Positions 40,829 to 52,955 are shown, numbered from the stretch's first letter. The stretch: 64,000 nt of DNA from Aristolochia californica (GCA_029961685.1 JARWKL010000008.1:35078430-35142429), one strand, 5' to 3'. The notes: generated by a model not told the origin, from the letters alone. Program-made: numbers and translations.

Positions 40829-41960
40829 ATGGGGGATAATATCAGCAATGAAAAAATCCAAATCATGATACAAAGGATAGAAGATAGCCTTGAAACAGCA
40901 CAACCAGTGTTGGGAAAGGTTTGTGGTTTGGAAGAAGAGATGAGCTGAGTCATCAGCATGCTAACAGAATTGAGGGCAGAGAGACATTAGAGTCCAGAGG
41001 TGAGAGAAATTGCTCAACCATATCACAGAAGAGGGGAGCAGTGGCCTGGGCGCACTGCTTTCCAAGGACCCCAGCATGGAGGTATAGTTCTAAGGTACAC
41101 TAAGTTAGAGTTTCCCTCTTTCAATGGTTCAGTTGATCCCTTAATTTGGTTGCATAGATGTGAAATTTTGTTTTTGAACCAAGGGACTACTGAATGGGAT
41201 AAGGTGCAACTAGCCTCATTCCATATGATAGATGAAGCCATGTTATGGGTTACTCAAGTAGAGGAAGAGAGACCAGAGATGACTTGGGGAGAATTTAAAA
41301 ATCTATGCACAGTTAGATTTGGCCCTCCCGCCAATAGCAACTCCTTGGGAGAGTTAGTCCTATTGCGACAAACTGGTTTAGTGGAACAATATCAAAAACT
41401 ATTCCAGGAAAAGTTGGCTCGTTCTGGTGAGAGGGTATTGGTTGACCAGCAGGTCTCCTATTCACAGCGGGTCTCAATGAGTATTTACGGTTAGAGGTAG
41501 AACTCCTTATGCCTACGGATTTAGCTCATGCAATGAATATGGCATGAGCAATGGAACAACGACAACAGTTGTAGCAACGTAAGCCGGGTTGGTCGGGTGA
41601 GAGGAACACTTCCTCCATGTGGCAAGGGCACCACTATACTTCATCTCAGGGAGCATCTTCAGCAGCCCCATCCAGACACACTCCGACTACAACTCGGGTA
41701 GCCGATCCCCGCCCTGGTAATCCCTCTATCGAGCTTTATAAAAAAATTAACTAGTGTGGAGATGGCGGAAAGGCAATCCAAAAATTTATGTTATAACTGC
41801 GATGAGTAGTATTGGGTAGGACACCAATGTAAACAATTATTTTGGCTCGAGGTGGAGGATTCAGACCATCCAGAGGAGGCAGAGGATATTATCGAGGAGG
41901 AACCACAGGAGATATCCTTGCATGCTATTACTGGCCAGAAATCGCCTAATACAATGCAAG
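40829..41960 (+). pseudogene. L gag with zinc knuckle
   Basis: The start chosen is MGDNISNEKIQIM just after the primer site, although the frame is open from the LTR (40748). After a shift the core reads LEFPSFNGSVDPLIWLHRCE, GEFKNLCTVRFGPPANSNSL and LVEQYQKLFQEKLARSG (41000-41494). The knuckle at about 41788-41830 is CYNCDE, stop, YWVGHQC. Confidence 0.87.
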
Positions 41961-42560
41961 TACGAGCTCATGTCATCGACCGAGAACTGGTGGGACTAGT
42001 CGACTCGGGAGTACATACAATTTTTTGAGTTTGACAACCGTACAACATCTCCAGCTCCAGATACACACTCATCCGACAGCCACCATCTCAGTGGCCAATG
42101 GCGAGAAAGTCCCTAGCTATGGGATTAGTAAGGCGGTAACTTTTTCCATTGGCTCTACTTCGTTTTATGCTGATTTTTTTGCTATTCCCCTAGCGAGATT
42201 TGATATGGTATTAAGCATTAAATGGTTACAAACATTGGGGCCCATTCTGTGGGATTTTTTGGCTTTAACCATGAGCTTTGATTTGGCCGGGAGTCGGTGC
42301 TCTTACAGGACTGTCAGGTGGACAAGGCCCACCGCATTCACAATTTGCAGACACAGGAGCAGCCTGACAGTACGAGTGAGGGTCTGGTTGAGGAGTTCTT
42401 TGACCTCTTCCAGGAGCCTTCGGGTTTGCCTCCCTTGAGGCATTGTGACCACATGATCTGTCTGAAACCAGGATCTAAGGTAGTGGTTTTGCGACCGTAC
42501 CGTTACCCACACCTTCAGAAGGACGAGACAGAGTGTCAGTGCTAGAAGATGTTGAAACAG
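41961..42560 (+). pseudogene. L protease and RT entry
   Basis: IDRELVGLVDSGVHT at about 41976-42018 is the protease active site, followed by a shift. The frame 42025-42438 has ATISVANGEKVPSYGISKAV and FDMVLSIKWLQTLGPILWDF. The frame 42297-42545 continues GLPPLRHCDHMICLKPGSKV. Confidence 0.87.
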
Positions 42561-43360
42561 GGTCTTATTTGTCCCAATCGCTCTCCGTTCTCTTCACCCA
42601 TCTTACTTGTAAAGAAACATGATGGGACATGAAGTTTCTGCGTGGATTATCAGGAGTTGAACGTGTAGACAGTAAAAGACAAGTTTCCGATTCCGGTAGT
42701 AGATGAGCTCCTAGATGAGTTACATGGGTTGTGGTTATTCACTAAACTTGACCTCCGTTAGGGATACCATCAGGTCCAGATGCACCCCTCTAATATCGCG
42801 AAGACGACGTTCCGCACGCACCATGGCCACTTTGAGTTCGTCGTCATGTTGTTCGGGTTATCCAATGCACCCTCCACCTTTCAAGCTTTGATGAACAATG
42901 TATTTAGCCCCTATCTTCGAAAATTTGTTCTTGTATTTTTAGATGATATTTTGATATATAGCAAGTCGGTTGAGGAGCACTTGGTACACTTGAGGATTGT
43001 TTTTGACTTATTACGAGCACATCAGCTCTATTGGAAACATTCCAAGTGTTCTTTTGCGGCTTCACATGTGGGGTATCTGGGACACATTATCTCACATGAG
43101 GGGGTTACGATGGATCCCGAGAAGATCCGAGCTATTTACAAGTGGCCGCAGCCACAGTCGTGTTCTACATTATGGGGTTTTTTGGGTCTTGCGGGCTACT
43201 ACCGCAAATTTATTCAGAACTATGGGCTAGTGGCAACACCATTGACCAGTCTACTCAAGAAAAATTCCTTTATTTGGAATGAGGAGGCCACCAAGTCATT
43301 TGTGGCACTCAAAGCTGCCCTCGCATCCATGCCAGTATTACAACTTCCCAACTTTGATGA
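42561..43360 (+). pseudogene. L reverse transcriptase
   Basis: VKKHDGT, stop, SFCVDYQELN, then KLDLR, stop, [38 protein letters not shown] and the intact FLDDILIYSKS (about 42935-42967). The thumb continues YLGHIISHEGVTMDPEKIRA and GYYRKFIQNYG. Confidence 0.9.
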
Positions 43361-43740
43361 ATTGTTCATGGTAGAGTGCGACGCTTCGGGTATTGGCATT
43401 GGGGCCATTTTACAATAGCTGGGTCATCCTATTGCGTATTTTAGCAGACAGTTGGCAGTCCGTCATCACAAGCTGGCAGCCTATGAGCGCGAATAGATTG
43501 GTTTGGCCAAGGCAGTCCAACATTGGAGGCCTTGTCTCTGCGGCCAGGCTTTTCTCATACGCACGGATCACTACAGCCTTAAATTCCTACTAGAACAGCG
43601 TTTGACGACATCGCCACAGCAGCACTGGATCAGTAAGTTGTTGGGTTTTGACTTTTCAATGGAATATCGTGCGGGGAGATTAAATAAGGTGGTAGATGCC
43701 TTGTCACGGTGTTTTGAGGATCAACTATCAGTCTATTCGA
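43361..43740 (+). pseudogene. L RNase H
   Basis: MVECDASGIGIGAILQ, stop at about 43418, then IRTDHYSLKFLLEQRLTTSP and YRAGRLNKVVDALSRCFE. Catalytic Asp residues are visible in DASG and TDHYS. Confidence 0.88.
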
Positions 43741-44860
43741 TCAGCCAGCCAAGATTTCTCATTTTGGACTTGGTGAGAGACGCATATGCCATTGACCCTG
43801 CACTGCAAGAACTGCATCAGAAGATTTCGGAAGGGACAATGAATTCGAAGTGGTCCATCCAGGATTCACTTATTTATTACAAGCAATGGTTTTTCCTTCC
43901 ACCTGAGTCCGAGTTGATTCCAACTATTCTCTCGGCCTACCATGATTGTACACACGAGGGGATACAGAAGACCTTGCATAGAATTCGAGCTAATTTTTAC
44001 TGGCAAGCCATGAAACCCTCTATTATGACTTATGTGGGCGACTGTCAGGTTTGCCAATGCAACAAAGCCGAGCACTCGAGTCCAGCCGGTCTTCTCCAGC
44101 CTCTGGCCCTTCCTACACAGGTTTGGGCCGACATTTTGATGGATTATGTGGAAGGTCTACCCCTATCCTCCAGAAAATTCGTACTTTTCGTGGTGGTTTA
44201 TAGATTCTCCAAGTACGGACATTTTATACCGCTAGCTCAACCTTATACAGCAACACGGGTTGCTCAGACTTTCCTAGAGTAGATAGTCTGCTTACATGGC
44301 ATTCCAGAATCCATTGTGAGTGACAGAGATGCAGTTTTCATGAGCACCTTTTGGCGAAAACTTTTTCGCTTGAGCGGGACTAAATTGAAGTTCTCCTCCG
44401 CCTATCATCCACAAAAAGACGGGCAGACAAAGGTGGTGAACCGTACCATCGAGATGTATCTACGGTGCTTGGTGGGTGATCGTCCGTGGCAATGGGTTCA
44501 ATGGTTTCCATGGGCCGAATACTGTTACAACACTTCGTTCCACGCCGCCTTGCAATCCACTCCTTTCCGGGTTATATATGGTCGGAATCCACCGCGCCTT
44601 CTCTCGTACAACCCAGGGTCCACCCACGTGGACGTGATTGATCAGGCACTGATGGACCAGGATCTGCTACTACAGAATATCACAGAACGGCTACGACGCG
44701 CCCAAGCTTGGATGAAGGATGTCTACAACAAAGGCCATCGTGAGGTCTATTTTGAGGTTGGGGAGTATGTGTGGCTATGGCTCCATCCATACCGTCAGCA
44801 GTCTCTTGTGGGACCTCCATGTCATAAGCTCTCTCCCCGATTTTCTAGGCCGTTTCCCAT
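43741..44860 (+). pseudogene. L integrase
   Basis: Zinc region HDCTHEGIQKTLHRIRANFY...CQVCQCNK. Core: ADILMDYVEGLPLS (first Asp), stop at about 44283, SDRDAVFMSTFWRKLFRLSG (second Asp), YHPQKDGQTKVVNRTIE (Glu replaced by Lys). The C-terminal GPY/F-like region LSPRFSRPFPILRH is in the frame 44316-45038. Confidence 0.9.
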
Positions 44861-45187
44861 TCTTCGACACGTGGAACCAGTCACCTATCAACTCAAATTA
44901 CCAAACACGACCAAAATTCATGATGTGTTTCATGTCTCTCTTTTGAAGCCACATTCCGGGGCGCAGCCTACATTCACTCCATTCCTACCACTGGTTGAGC
45001 ATGGCGAGGTTATTCTTAACCCAGCCGCGGTGTTATGAGCACGGCTGAACAATGACCATTGGGAGATTCTCGTTCAGTGGACAGACACTGACCCCGACGT
45101 TGCCACATGGGAACGTGTCGACATCTTCAAACAGGTCTACGCAACTTTTGAGCTTGAGGACAAGCTCTTTCTCCATGGGGTGGCAGA
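44861..45187 (+). pseudogene. L polyprotein tail with chromodomain-like segment, and PPT
   Basis: YQLKLPNTTKIHDVFHVSLL, a stop at about 45036, then RLNNDHWEILVQWTDTDPDV, ATWERVD and FELEDKLFLHGVADV, which runs into the LTR. ATGGGGTGGCAGA (45175-45187) is the polypurine tract. Confidence 0.87.
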
Positions 45188-46070
45188 TGTTGTGGACTCA
45201 ATAGCACACCGAGTCACACAATGATGGAGGCAAAAACAACTCACTCAATAGGATTTATTTCTTATATTACTTTGAGTAAGATTTATTTCTTATATTGTTT
45301 TAAGTTATTTCTAATTACTTCTATATGTAGGGGCATTATGGGGCATTATTGTAACCCTAACCCTAAAACTCCATGACGTGATCTATTTAAGGCAAATGAA
45401 TGAATGAAATAGGTAAGCTTTGAGATTTAAGAATAACCTAGTGTAAACAGACTGAGATCACCTCTTGATCCCGAGTTTAGGGTTTACTCCAAAAATCCAA
45501 CCTATCCTTCACCCTCCATTGCCATCCATATTCACCCAACTTCATCCACCATCATCCCTAGTTGGAAGAGGAGCTTCCTGCCCCTTTTTTGATCCCAAAG
45601 AGAGGGTCTTCCTTCCTCATCAACGTCAACCACAAGTAGGGTTCAATTCCCTCTTGACGAGAAGCAAAAAGGGAAGAGTTCTGGTTTTTCCATTGGAAGG
45701 ATTAGAGAAACTCCTCTTGTTGGGGAATCATCATGGAAACAAAACAAGAACAGCCATCAACGTGAGCCAAGGCTGCCCCCTAAGCTAGGCCTTCAAATCC
45801 TAGCACGAGCTGCATCAAATCAGGGTTGAAACCCTGATTTACGTGAGCAAGAACACGTATTCTTCCATTATCTCTCCACCTAAATTAATTCCATTCTATC
45901 TATAACTTTAGCACTAGAATGAGTTCATAAAAAGGGAGACTGATCACTGGTGGAAGATTAGCCACAGAAGGGATCTTTAACCCTCGTTATCGAGTCCAGC
46001 AACACAGTACCAGTGCTGGATTGACAAATCCCACGCCGTGTTACTCGATCCATGACCCGGGGCCGTAACA
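45188..46070 (+). repeat. L 3' LTR
   Basis: 883 bp, TGTTGTGGACTCAATAGC to GGGGCCGTAACA. Confidence 0.95.
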
Positions 46071-46075
46071 GTTTA

Positions 46076-46320
46076 AAGTTGGTCAAAAAGTCCTTTTATA
46101 CCATTTACAGCTTCGTTTGTTTCCGGGTAAGTTGTATTCTCATTGGATTGGACCATTTGGTGTTACTAAGGTTTTTCCTCATGGTGCAGTTGAACTTCAA
46201 AGTTTAGCAACTTCCAAAGTTTTGAAAGTGAATGGCCATAGACATAAACCTTTCTATGAAGGTTTCCAAGTGGAGCATGTGGCAACATTGGACCTTAAGG
46301 ATCCAATTTACACTAGTTGA
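46076..46320 (+). pseudogene. K1 integrase C terminus
   Basis: The reading continues KVGQKVLLYHLQLRLFPGKL, YSHWIGPFGVTKVFPHGAVE and VNGHRHKPFYEGFQVEHVAT to a stop at 46318. This is the GPY/F-type domain of Athila/Tat integrase. Confidence 0.9.
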
Positions 46321-47162
46321 TGAAGGAAGCATTGAGTCAAGCCAATGACAGTAAACAAAGGCGCTACTTGGGAGGCAACCCAAGGGGAGTTCGTTCCTTC
46401 TTTATATTTTGCATTTATATTTTGGTTATTTTTTCCTTCTCTTTACATTTCACCTTACATTGGGGACAATGTAAGTTCTAAGTGTGGGGGAAGGGGATTT
46501 AGGTTTGTTTTTAATGATTTTTGGTTGTGTATATCATGAGCAAGATTAAATTAGGCTCTTGAAAGATTCATAACATGATTGAATAAGTAATCTTCCAACT
46601 GAGAATTAATTAGTCTAGTATTTTCTTTGAGGATGGTAGTGACTAAATTTGGTAGACAAAAGTCGTTGAGATTTTGAGCCTCTAGACTGACACATCCATA
46701 TCAGTTTCACTACTTTTTTTTCATGAGAGGTATTCTTCCATGGATTTGTTTCTCTAGAACTTGCCTTGATTCTCTTTGAGGTCACATTGATGCATGCATG
46801 CATGAACATGATTAAGGCCCTCTTTGTTATAAACTACATAAGACAAATAGCCTACCTTGTAAAAAAAATTCTTTTGTTAAACACCTTTGAGCTTTATTGT
46901 TTTTTTTTAACCCATGTTACAAGCTTTAGACCTGGAAAAAAAAAAGGCAAAACCCTTACCCAAGCCGTAGAGCTAGTGGAGCATTGTTCATTATTATGAT
47001 TCATATGGGTGTGCAAGAAATAAGTGTGGGGGTGTCTGGATTTGTGGTATGGCTATGACTTGTGAAATGGAACATGTTTTCATCCTCAATTCATGAGTTC
47101 CATTGTTAGAGTAATTTTGAAAAATAAGATTGAAAAAAAAATAGAAGAGAAAAAGAAAAGAA
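46321..47162 (+). other. K1 3' untranslated region
   Basis: Stretches typical of Athila/Tat elements after pol: CTACTTGGGAGGCAACCCAA, TACATTGGGGACAATGTAAG and AAGTGTGGGGGAAGG. No env-like frame is evident. The sequence stops at the N LTR without an LTR of its own. Confidence 0.75.
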
Positions 47163-47551
47163 TGTAGAAGTTAGGACCCCATGAGAATGACTCTAGGTTA
47201 ACATGGAAGAAGAAGGAGAGAAGAGAGAGAAGAGGGAGAAAGGAGAAGGACATTAGAGAGGAGAGTTTGGATTAAGGGAAGGAGAGAATGCGTCAAGTGG
47301 AAAAGAGGGTGGCTGGGCGTTTTTCCAAATAAAGGAAAAGGCTTGAATGCCTTACCTCTTAGCCAATGCTCTTATTTATAGTGTTACAAAGCCCTTAGGG
47401 TTACAACTCAATAGATTAAAAGACATACTAAGACAATGTTTTTACATCTTCATGCCTTCTTTATGGAACATACCATAAATAACCACTTTGCCACTCCTTT
47501 GACTTGTGGGTTTCTAGACTTGAGCTTGTGGCTTAAGCCCATCTTCCAACA
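47163..47551 (-). repeat. N 3' LTR
   Basis: 389 bp, TGTTGGAAGATGGGCTTAAG to TCCTAACTTCTACA on the minus strand. Confidence 0.94.
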
Positions 47552-47558
47552 CTCCCCC

Positions 47559-48305
47559 TCAAGCTGGAGGAGAAAATACATCATAAATACCCAGCTTGTC
47601 ATCTATAAAAGATAGAATTTTGGATGTTATCGGTTTGGTGAGAATATCAGCTAATTGCCCTTGAGATGAAACATACTTAAGAAAAATTATTCCTACTTGA
47701 AACTTATCCCGTATAAAATGACAATCCACCTCAATATGTATAGTTCTTTCATGGAAGACTGGAATGGACGTAATGTGAATTGCATCTTGATTATCACAAT
47801 GTAGGCCCATAGAGCCCCCTTTATAAAATCCCAATTCGGTAAGAAGAGTATTTATCCATAAAAGTTCAATAACAATGTAGGCCATAGCTCAGTATTCTGC
47901 TTCAACACTAGATCTTGCAACCATATTTTGTTTTTTGCTATTCCATGTGACCAAGTTCCCCCAACAAGGGTACAATACTCAGACGTAGATTTTCTATCAT
48001 CGGGTGATCCAACCCAATCTGCATCAGAGAAGCCTTCTATATTCAAGTGACCATATTTTTTATATAGCAATCCTCTTCCTGAAGCACCTTTTAAGTATCG
48101 TAGTATTCTCTCCAATGCTTTCCAATGAGTAATTTGTGGTTTGTGCATGAATTGGCTTACCACACTCATAGCATATCATATATTTGGCCTGGTTACCATG
48201 AGATAAATCAATTTTCCCACAAGTCTTTGATATTTGCTATTGTCAACATCTTCTCCAGTTGTGGCACACAATTTTTCATTTGTATCCATAGGTGTATCAA
48301 CTGGT
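47559..48305 (-). pseudogene. N RNase H
   Basis: Frames 48169-47852 and 47885-47559 read SVVSQFMHKPQITHWKALER, DADWVGSPDDRKSTSEYCTL, then after a shift LLWINTLLTELGFYKGGSMG, LHCDNQDAIHITSIPVFHER and GQLADILTKPI. Catalytic Asp in HCDNQ is kept. Confidence 0.9.
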
Positions 48306-49000
48306 CTACAACCCTTCATTCATGTTTCTTCAAGAAGATCCAAAACATATTTTCTTTGAGACAATACTATTCCATAATTTGACTGAAGGACTTCTATACC
48401 CAGAAAATATTTGAGCTTACCCAAATCTTTAGTCTTGAACTCTTTACATATCATATTCTTCACTTTTTGTATACTATGAGCATCATTTCCAGTCAAGATA
48501 ATATCATCAACATACACGGCCAATAATATCTTCCCTTTGATAGTATCTTTAACATATATTGAGTGATCAATCGAGCACCTATGAAAGCCAAATCGTAGAA
48601 GCGCTTGACTGAATTTATCAAACTAGGCCCGAGGGGACTGTTTAAGACCATATAAAGATTTCTTTAACAAGCATACGAACTCCCCCTCAACCACATATCC
48701 TGGTGGTTGGACAATATAAATTTCTTCGCGTATATCACCATTTAAAAATGTATTTTTTACATCAAACTGATATACTGGCCAAGATGAGTTAGCAGCAATA
48801 GAGAGGATGATACGTACTAAGTTCATTTTTACAACTGGAGAGAAAGTCTCTTCATATTCTATCCCACAGCACTGGGTATAACCTTTTGCAACCAGGCATG
48901 CTTTAAGGTGAGCAACCGACCATCTGGGTTGTGTTTCACCGAAAAAACCCTTCTGCAACCAACCGGATTTTTCCCTTTTGGGAGAGATGCCAATGTCCAT
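48306..49000 (-). pseudogene. N reverse transcriptase
   Basis: The frame 49000-48623 has LKACLVAKGYTQCCGIEYEE, VYQFDVKNTFLNGDIREEIY (motif A) and GLKQSPRA. The frame 48523-48320 has MAVYVDDIILTGNDAHSIQK (intact YVDD) and FKTKDLGKLKYFLGIEVLQS. A stop and shift separate the two near 48600. Confidence 0.92.
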
Positions 49001-49960
49001 GTTTGATTTTCATATAATGCATGCATTTCTTCATCCATAGCCATCTTCCATCGTGGATGCTTCAGGCTCCTGATAGGATTGTGGTATGGAAACAGATGAA
49101 AGAGAAGCACGAAACTGAACACACTCAAAAGATAAGCGATAAGAAAACATGAAATTGGCAATTGGATGAGATGTAGTATAAGATCGGGTTTCCTTTCGTA
49201 ATGCAATAGGCCGAGTATCAAATTCAGGCCCAAAAATAGGAGGAGAAAGACTTAGCTCATGTGGATCGGACAACTCCACAGGTAAGGGGACGGCCGGTGC
49301 TTTAGGGGGTTCAGTAATATCTTCATTAAATGGCACAAGCAGGCATGGAGTGGTAGGAGGAAATGTAAACCCTGGAGGAGCCTCATGTGAGGAGTAAAAG
49401 GAAGTGTCATCAAAGAAAGTCACATCCCAAGATACCTTCAACCTCTGAAGTATAGGATTATAACAAATATATCCTTTATGAGTTCGAGAATACCCCAAAA
49501 AAATTCACCTCAGAGACCGAGGATCAAGTTTACTTTTATGTGGTGTAGTATCATGAACAAAATATATGCAACAAAATACTTTAAGAGGAAGAGAAAATGG
49601 ATCTTCACCATGAAACAAAACAGAATATGGAGCTTTATTTCTAAGTACTGATGAAGGTAACCTATTGATGAGAAACCATGTTGTAAGAATAGCATGAGGC
49701 CAATAAAAGTAGGGTACTTTCATGGAGAGGAGGAGGCCCCGAGCAAGTTCAAGGAGATGACGATTCTTTCTTTCAGCAACACCATTTTGTTGAGGGGTAT
49801 AGGCACATGATGTTTGATGAAGAAGCCCATTACCTTCACAAAATGATTTAAACTCATTAGACAAATATTCCTTAGCATTATCAGATCTAAGGATTTGAAT
49901 TTTTTTTCCAAATTGCATTAGAATCATTGCAGAAAAGTTTTAAAAAATAGAAAGAATTTT
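49001..49960 (-). pseudogene. N integrase, core and C-terminal part
   Basis: The frame 49927-49505 reads ILRSDNAKEYLSNEFKSFCE (catalytic Asp), TPQQNGVAERKNRHLLELAR (catalytic Glu kept), FYWPHAILTTWFLINRLPSS. The frame 49498-49031 continues GYSRTHKGYICYNP and the Pro-rich linker. It is less damaged than B1 and B2. Confidence 0.92.
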
Positions 49961-50615
49961 TTATGATTCTTTAAACAAAAACAACCAAGTCACTCGGGTA
50001 AAATCGTCCACAAAAGTTACAAAATATTGAACCTGAGAAATGTTAGAGACCTTTAAAGGGCCCCATACATCAGAATGTATTAATGCAAATGGAGCAGTAC
50101 TAGTAGTTGTAAGGTGAGGAGAATATGTACTCGTAACATGCTTACTTAATTGACATGCCTCATAATTAAAATTAGACAAAGATTTAAGAGATGGAACTAA
50201 AGAATGAAGTGACGAGGTAGATGGATGACCAAGTAGGTTGTGCCACAGTTGAGCCTCGAATGTAGTGGATGGAATAGCAGCTACTGGTGGAAGAGCAAAA
50301 TAGTATAAACCCCCTTTTTCATGGCCACCACCAATCACCTATTTCGTAGTTAGATCCTAAAATATACACGAAGATGGTGAGAAGGTGATAGAACAATTCA
50401 ATTGTTTGATTAATTGACTAACGAAGAGCAAATTTAATGGAAATTGAGGAACAAATAACACATCTTGGAGAGGAATAGACATGGTAAGAGAGGAGGAACC
50501 CTTGCCAAGCACCTTGGTTTGGGAACCATTAGCAATAGTGACCAATTTATGAGGAAGACATGGAGACAATGAATGAAGTATGTGTTTGTTACCTAACAAG
50601 AGTTCGGAAGCCCCG
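49961..50615 (-). pseudogene. N GAG-pre-integrase, protease end and integrase N part
   Basis: The frame 50338-49961 reads MIGGGHEKGGLYYFALPPVA, LWHNLLGHPSTSSLHSL (zinc region) and ALIHSDVWGPLKVSNISQVQ (first catalytic Asp) to FVDDFTRVTWLFLFKES. The frame 50641-50357 has GNKHILHSLSPCLPHKLVTI. The protease motif is broken by the solo LTR at 50616. Confidence 0.88.
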
Positions 50616-51047
50616 CATTGGAAGACAAGGCCAAAGCCCACACGACCAAAGAAGGTTCACATATAAAAGAGTATAAGAAGATGGGCCCAAGCCCATAAGA
50701 CCAAGGAAGACCCATGCAACCAAGAGATGTAGAAGATGGGCTCAAGGCCCACAAATCAAGGAGAATGCCCATAGGCCCACATACATTGATGGCAGGATGG
50801 TAAATAAAGCATCATCTCATAGAGATGGCATTTATATAATTAAGTTAAAGTTCCAGGGTTAAAACCCTAAACCCTAAGTTCAAGGGTATTATTGTAATAT
50901 AGTAGTTTCATAAATCTATAAAAATATCTTTAGGGGTAGGGTAAGGAATAATCAATTCCATAACCCTTCTTCCTAAAAGTTTTCTCCCAATGGGTTTCTT
51001 TCCCTTTTTCTCCATGAGTTAAATTCATGGAGTCCTAAAAATCAACA
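50616..51047 (+). repeat. Solo LTR in N, A-related
   Basis: 432 bp, CATTGGAAGACAAGGCC to AAATCAACA, flanked by CCCCG at 50611-50615 and 51048-51052. The head matches A-family LTRs (GGAAGAYARRGCCMAAGCCCACACGACC) and the rest does not, so it is a sister family. It contains a TATA-like TATAAAAATATC (50918-50929) and telomere-like CCCTAAACCCTAA by chance. Its interior was lost by LTR-LTR recombination. Confidence 0.88.
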
Positions 51048-52070
51048 CCCCGGAGTCAATGATCCAAGGGGAAGGGGTTGACTCGGAAGAAAGCATACAT
51101 GAGGCAATGGTAGTGGCAATAGTAGGGCCTGGTGGAGTAGAGGACTGATCCAATAAGGATTGCAACTTCTGAATTACAGCATAGTCTTCCACAGAAATAG
51201 TCACATTCCCGAAATGAGAATCAGTCTTTTCCGCCTTTTTCTCAATATTAACTGAGGCTGGATTGGATGTCGCTTAATCAGGCTTACCATGAAGTTTCCA
51301 GCATGAATCCACAAGGTGGTTTTGACCACCACAGTAAGAGCACAAGCGAGGCTATAGGTCAGACCCGTTCGGCCACCTCTATTGCAGCCTCCTCTTGTAT
51401 ATCTGCCACGTCCTCGCAATGGGGATGAAGTACCCCAATTACCAGAGAACATAGCTGATGGAGCATCAATCGGAGGAGGAGATAGATCAAGAATTTGTAA
51501 CAACATAGCACTGATGTCATCAAAAGAGGGAAGGGTAGAGGAAATAAGAAGTTGAGTCATAGCCGTCTTAATATTGGTAAAGCAAATAGCCGCTACCAGG
51601 GCCTCAAGCTATTTTTCTTGGATAGCAATGTCGGTAGAGTATGGTTGAGCAATTTTCCATTCTTGGAGAAGGCCAAAAAATTGGGCCAGAAACTCATGAA
51701 TATTATCTTCTTGTTTGGTAGCCAACATACTTTGGAAAACATCATATACTCTTTGCAAGGAAGCGATACTAGAATAGAGTTTAGCACATGTGTCCCAAAT
51801 ATCCTTGGAAGTTTCCAAGTGGACCACATTGTTAGCGACATGCTCTTCCATGCTATTAATAAACCAATTGATAACCATGTTATCATTTTTTACCCATTTA
51901 CAATAGACTTCATCTTCTTCATCAATTGGAGGAGGGATTTGATAACATGACTAAGAAGGTCACAAGTAATGAGAACCCCTCCGTATCGATTGTGACCAGC
52001 TAAGGTAATAGAAAAAACCTCTTAGTGAACTTGTAGTAATTCGGAGTATGTCACTATTATTACTCATATG
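51048..52070 (-). pseudogene. N gag
   Basis: The start is probably near 52070, with frames 51878-51609 (MVINWFINSMEEHVANNVVH, IWDTCAKLYSS, EFLAQFFGLLQEWKIAQPYS) and 51560-51201 (RGRGRYTRGGCNRGGRTG). The zinc knuckle CSYCGGQNHLVDSCW type is visible at about 51345-51300 in a shifted frame. Stop and shift disruptions occur near 51900 and 51610. Confidence 0.85.
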
Positions 52071-52943
52071 TCCACTCTCTATGTTGACACAAATCAACTG
52101 GTAATGTCAATTGTCAAAGGGGCTCAAATAACAATTACACAACGTAATTTGAAGCACTCGTAGACCAAATTAGCCACCAAAACTAAGTAGAAAATATTTT
52201 CACGAGAATAAGCACCAAATCATGGAAAAATTGGTACTTTTATCAAGTGATAACAAGAACCGGCAACTACTCAACTTCTCTTATATTTATCAACAAAAAA
52301 AATATAGAGAAGAGAATAAATGCAACTCTTATCCTTAATCCAAACTCAACCACAAAACTGAGAGCAACTTTAGACAAGGCCGTTCTTGGCAAACCGAGAG
52401 CAATTTCTTGGCAAAATAAATTCCAACTCATGGGAATACTTCAACACAAAAAAAAAGATTAAATTGCTGAAGTTCAAACCCAAAAAATAATAGGGATGAG
52501 TGCTGGAATTTTATCAAACATATAACGGGCATCCAACAACATAACACACTCCCATGAGTAACATTAGATTATAGAACTGACAGTGACATATGCTGGAATC
52601 CCATATCAACAATGTTTGATTCATGTTACATAAAAGTAACTGATACCAAATAACAAGCCAAAAAAAAACAACCGTTGATCAATCATGTAATTTTTCTACA
52701 AGATGATCAAGAGTAAAATATCCTTTTAGTCATGCAAGATAGATCTTCACAATGTTTATGAAGATTATCTTGCCTTAACGTGAATCAAGAATTCAAGAAG
52801 AGGGAAAAAAATTGAAACCGTAAAGAGAGAATTTACAAAAAAAATAAAACAGATTTTACCTGTCTCTTCATGGCAGAACTCCTTCTATACACAACTTCTT
52901 GAATGGATGATATAATTACTTGAATAGGGATCCTAACCTCAAA
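52071..52943 (-). other. N untranslated leader
   Basis: About 870 bp of AT-rich sequence between primer site and gag. I see no conserved frame (the plus frame 52247-52462 has no recognisable content). Confidence 0.6.
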
Positions 52944-52955
52944 GCTCTGATACCA
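52944..52955 (-). other. N primer binding site, tRNA-iMet
   Basis: The minus strand TGGTATCAGAGC abuts the 5' LTR. Confidence 0.95.

Larger units (their letters stand above)
39921..46070 (+). mobile_element. L: Ty3/gypsy element, plus strand
   Basis: The LTRs are 39921-40805 and 45188-46070, with perfect target duplication GTTTA at 39916-39920 and 46071-46075. Removing it restores the K1 integrase reading. The domain order gag-PR-RT-RH-IN-chromodomain-like tail is close to F in sequence but with about ten stops or shifts. The LTRs share heads and tails with F and M but differ in the middle. Confidence 0.96.
32804..47162 (+). mobile_element. K1: Athila/Tat-like gypsy element, 3' LTR missing
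   Basis: 5' LTR 32804-34126, Asp-type primer site, gag, protease, RT, RNase H, integrase and the long 3' untranslated part (46321-47162) are colinear once the TRIM array (34618-35140) and L (39921-46070) are removed. No 3' LTR follows: the sequence ends at N (47163), and unrelated sequence lies beyond N. Many stops are present. Its insertion site in the J LTR is the same as that of K2. Confidence 0.9.

Noticed and set aside
46321..47162. An envelope-like gene in the K1 3' region, as in some Athila elements
   Set aside because: Only short frames without signal or membrane pattern of the right length.
50850..50880. Interstitial telomere repeat (CCCTAAACCCTAA, also near 775-785)
   Set aside because: Only two units each, common by chance in AT-rich LTRs and leaders.
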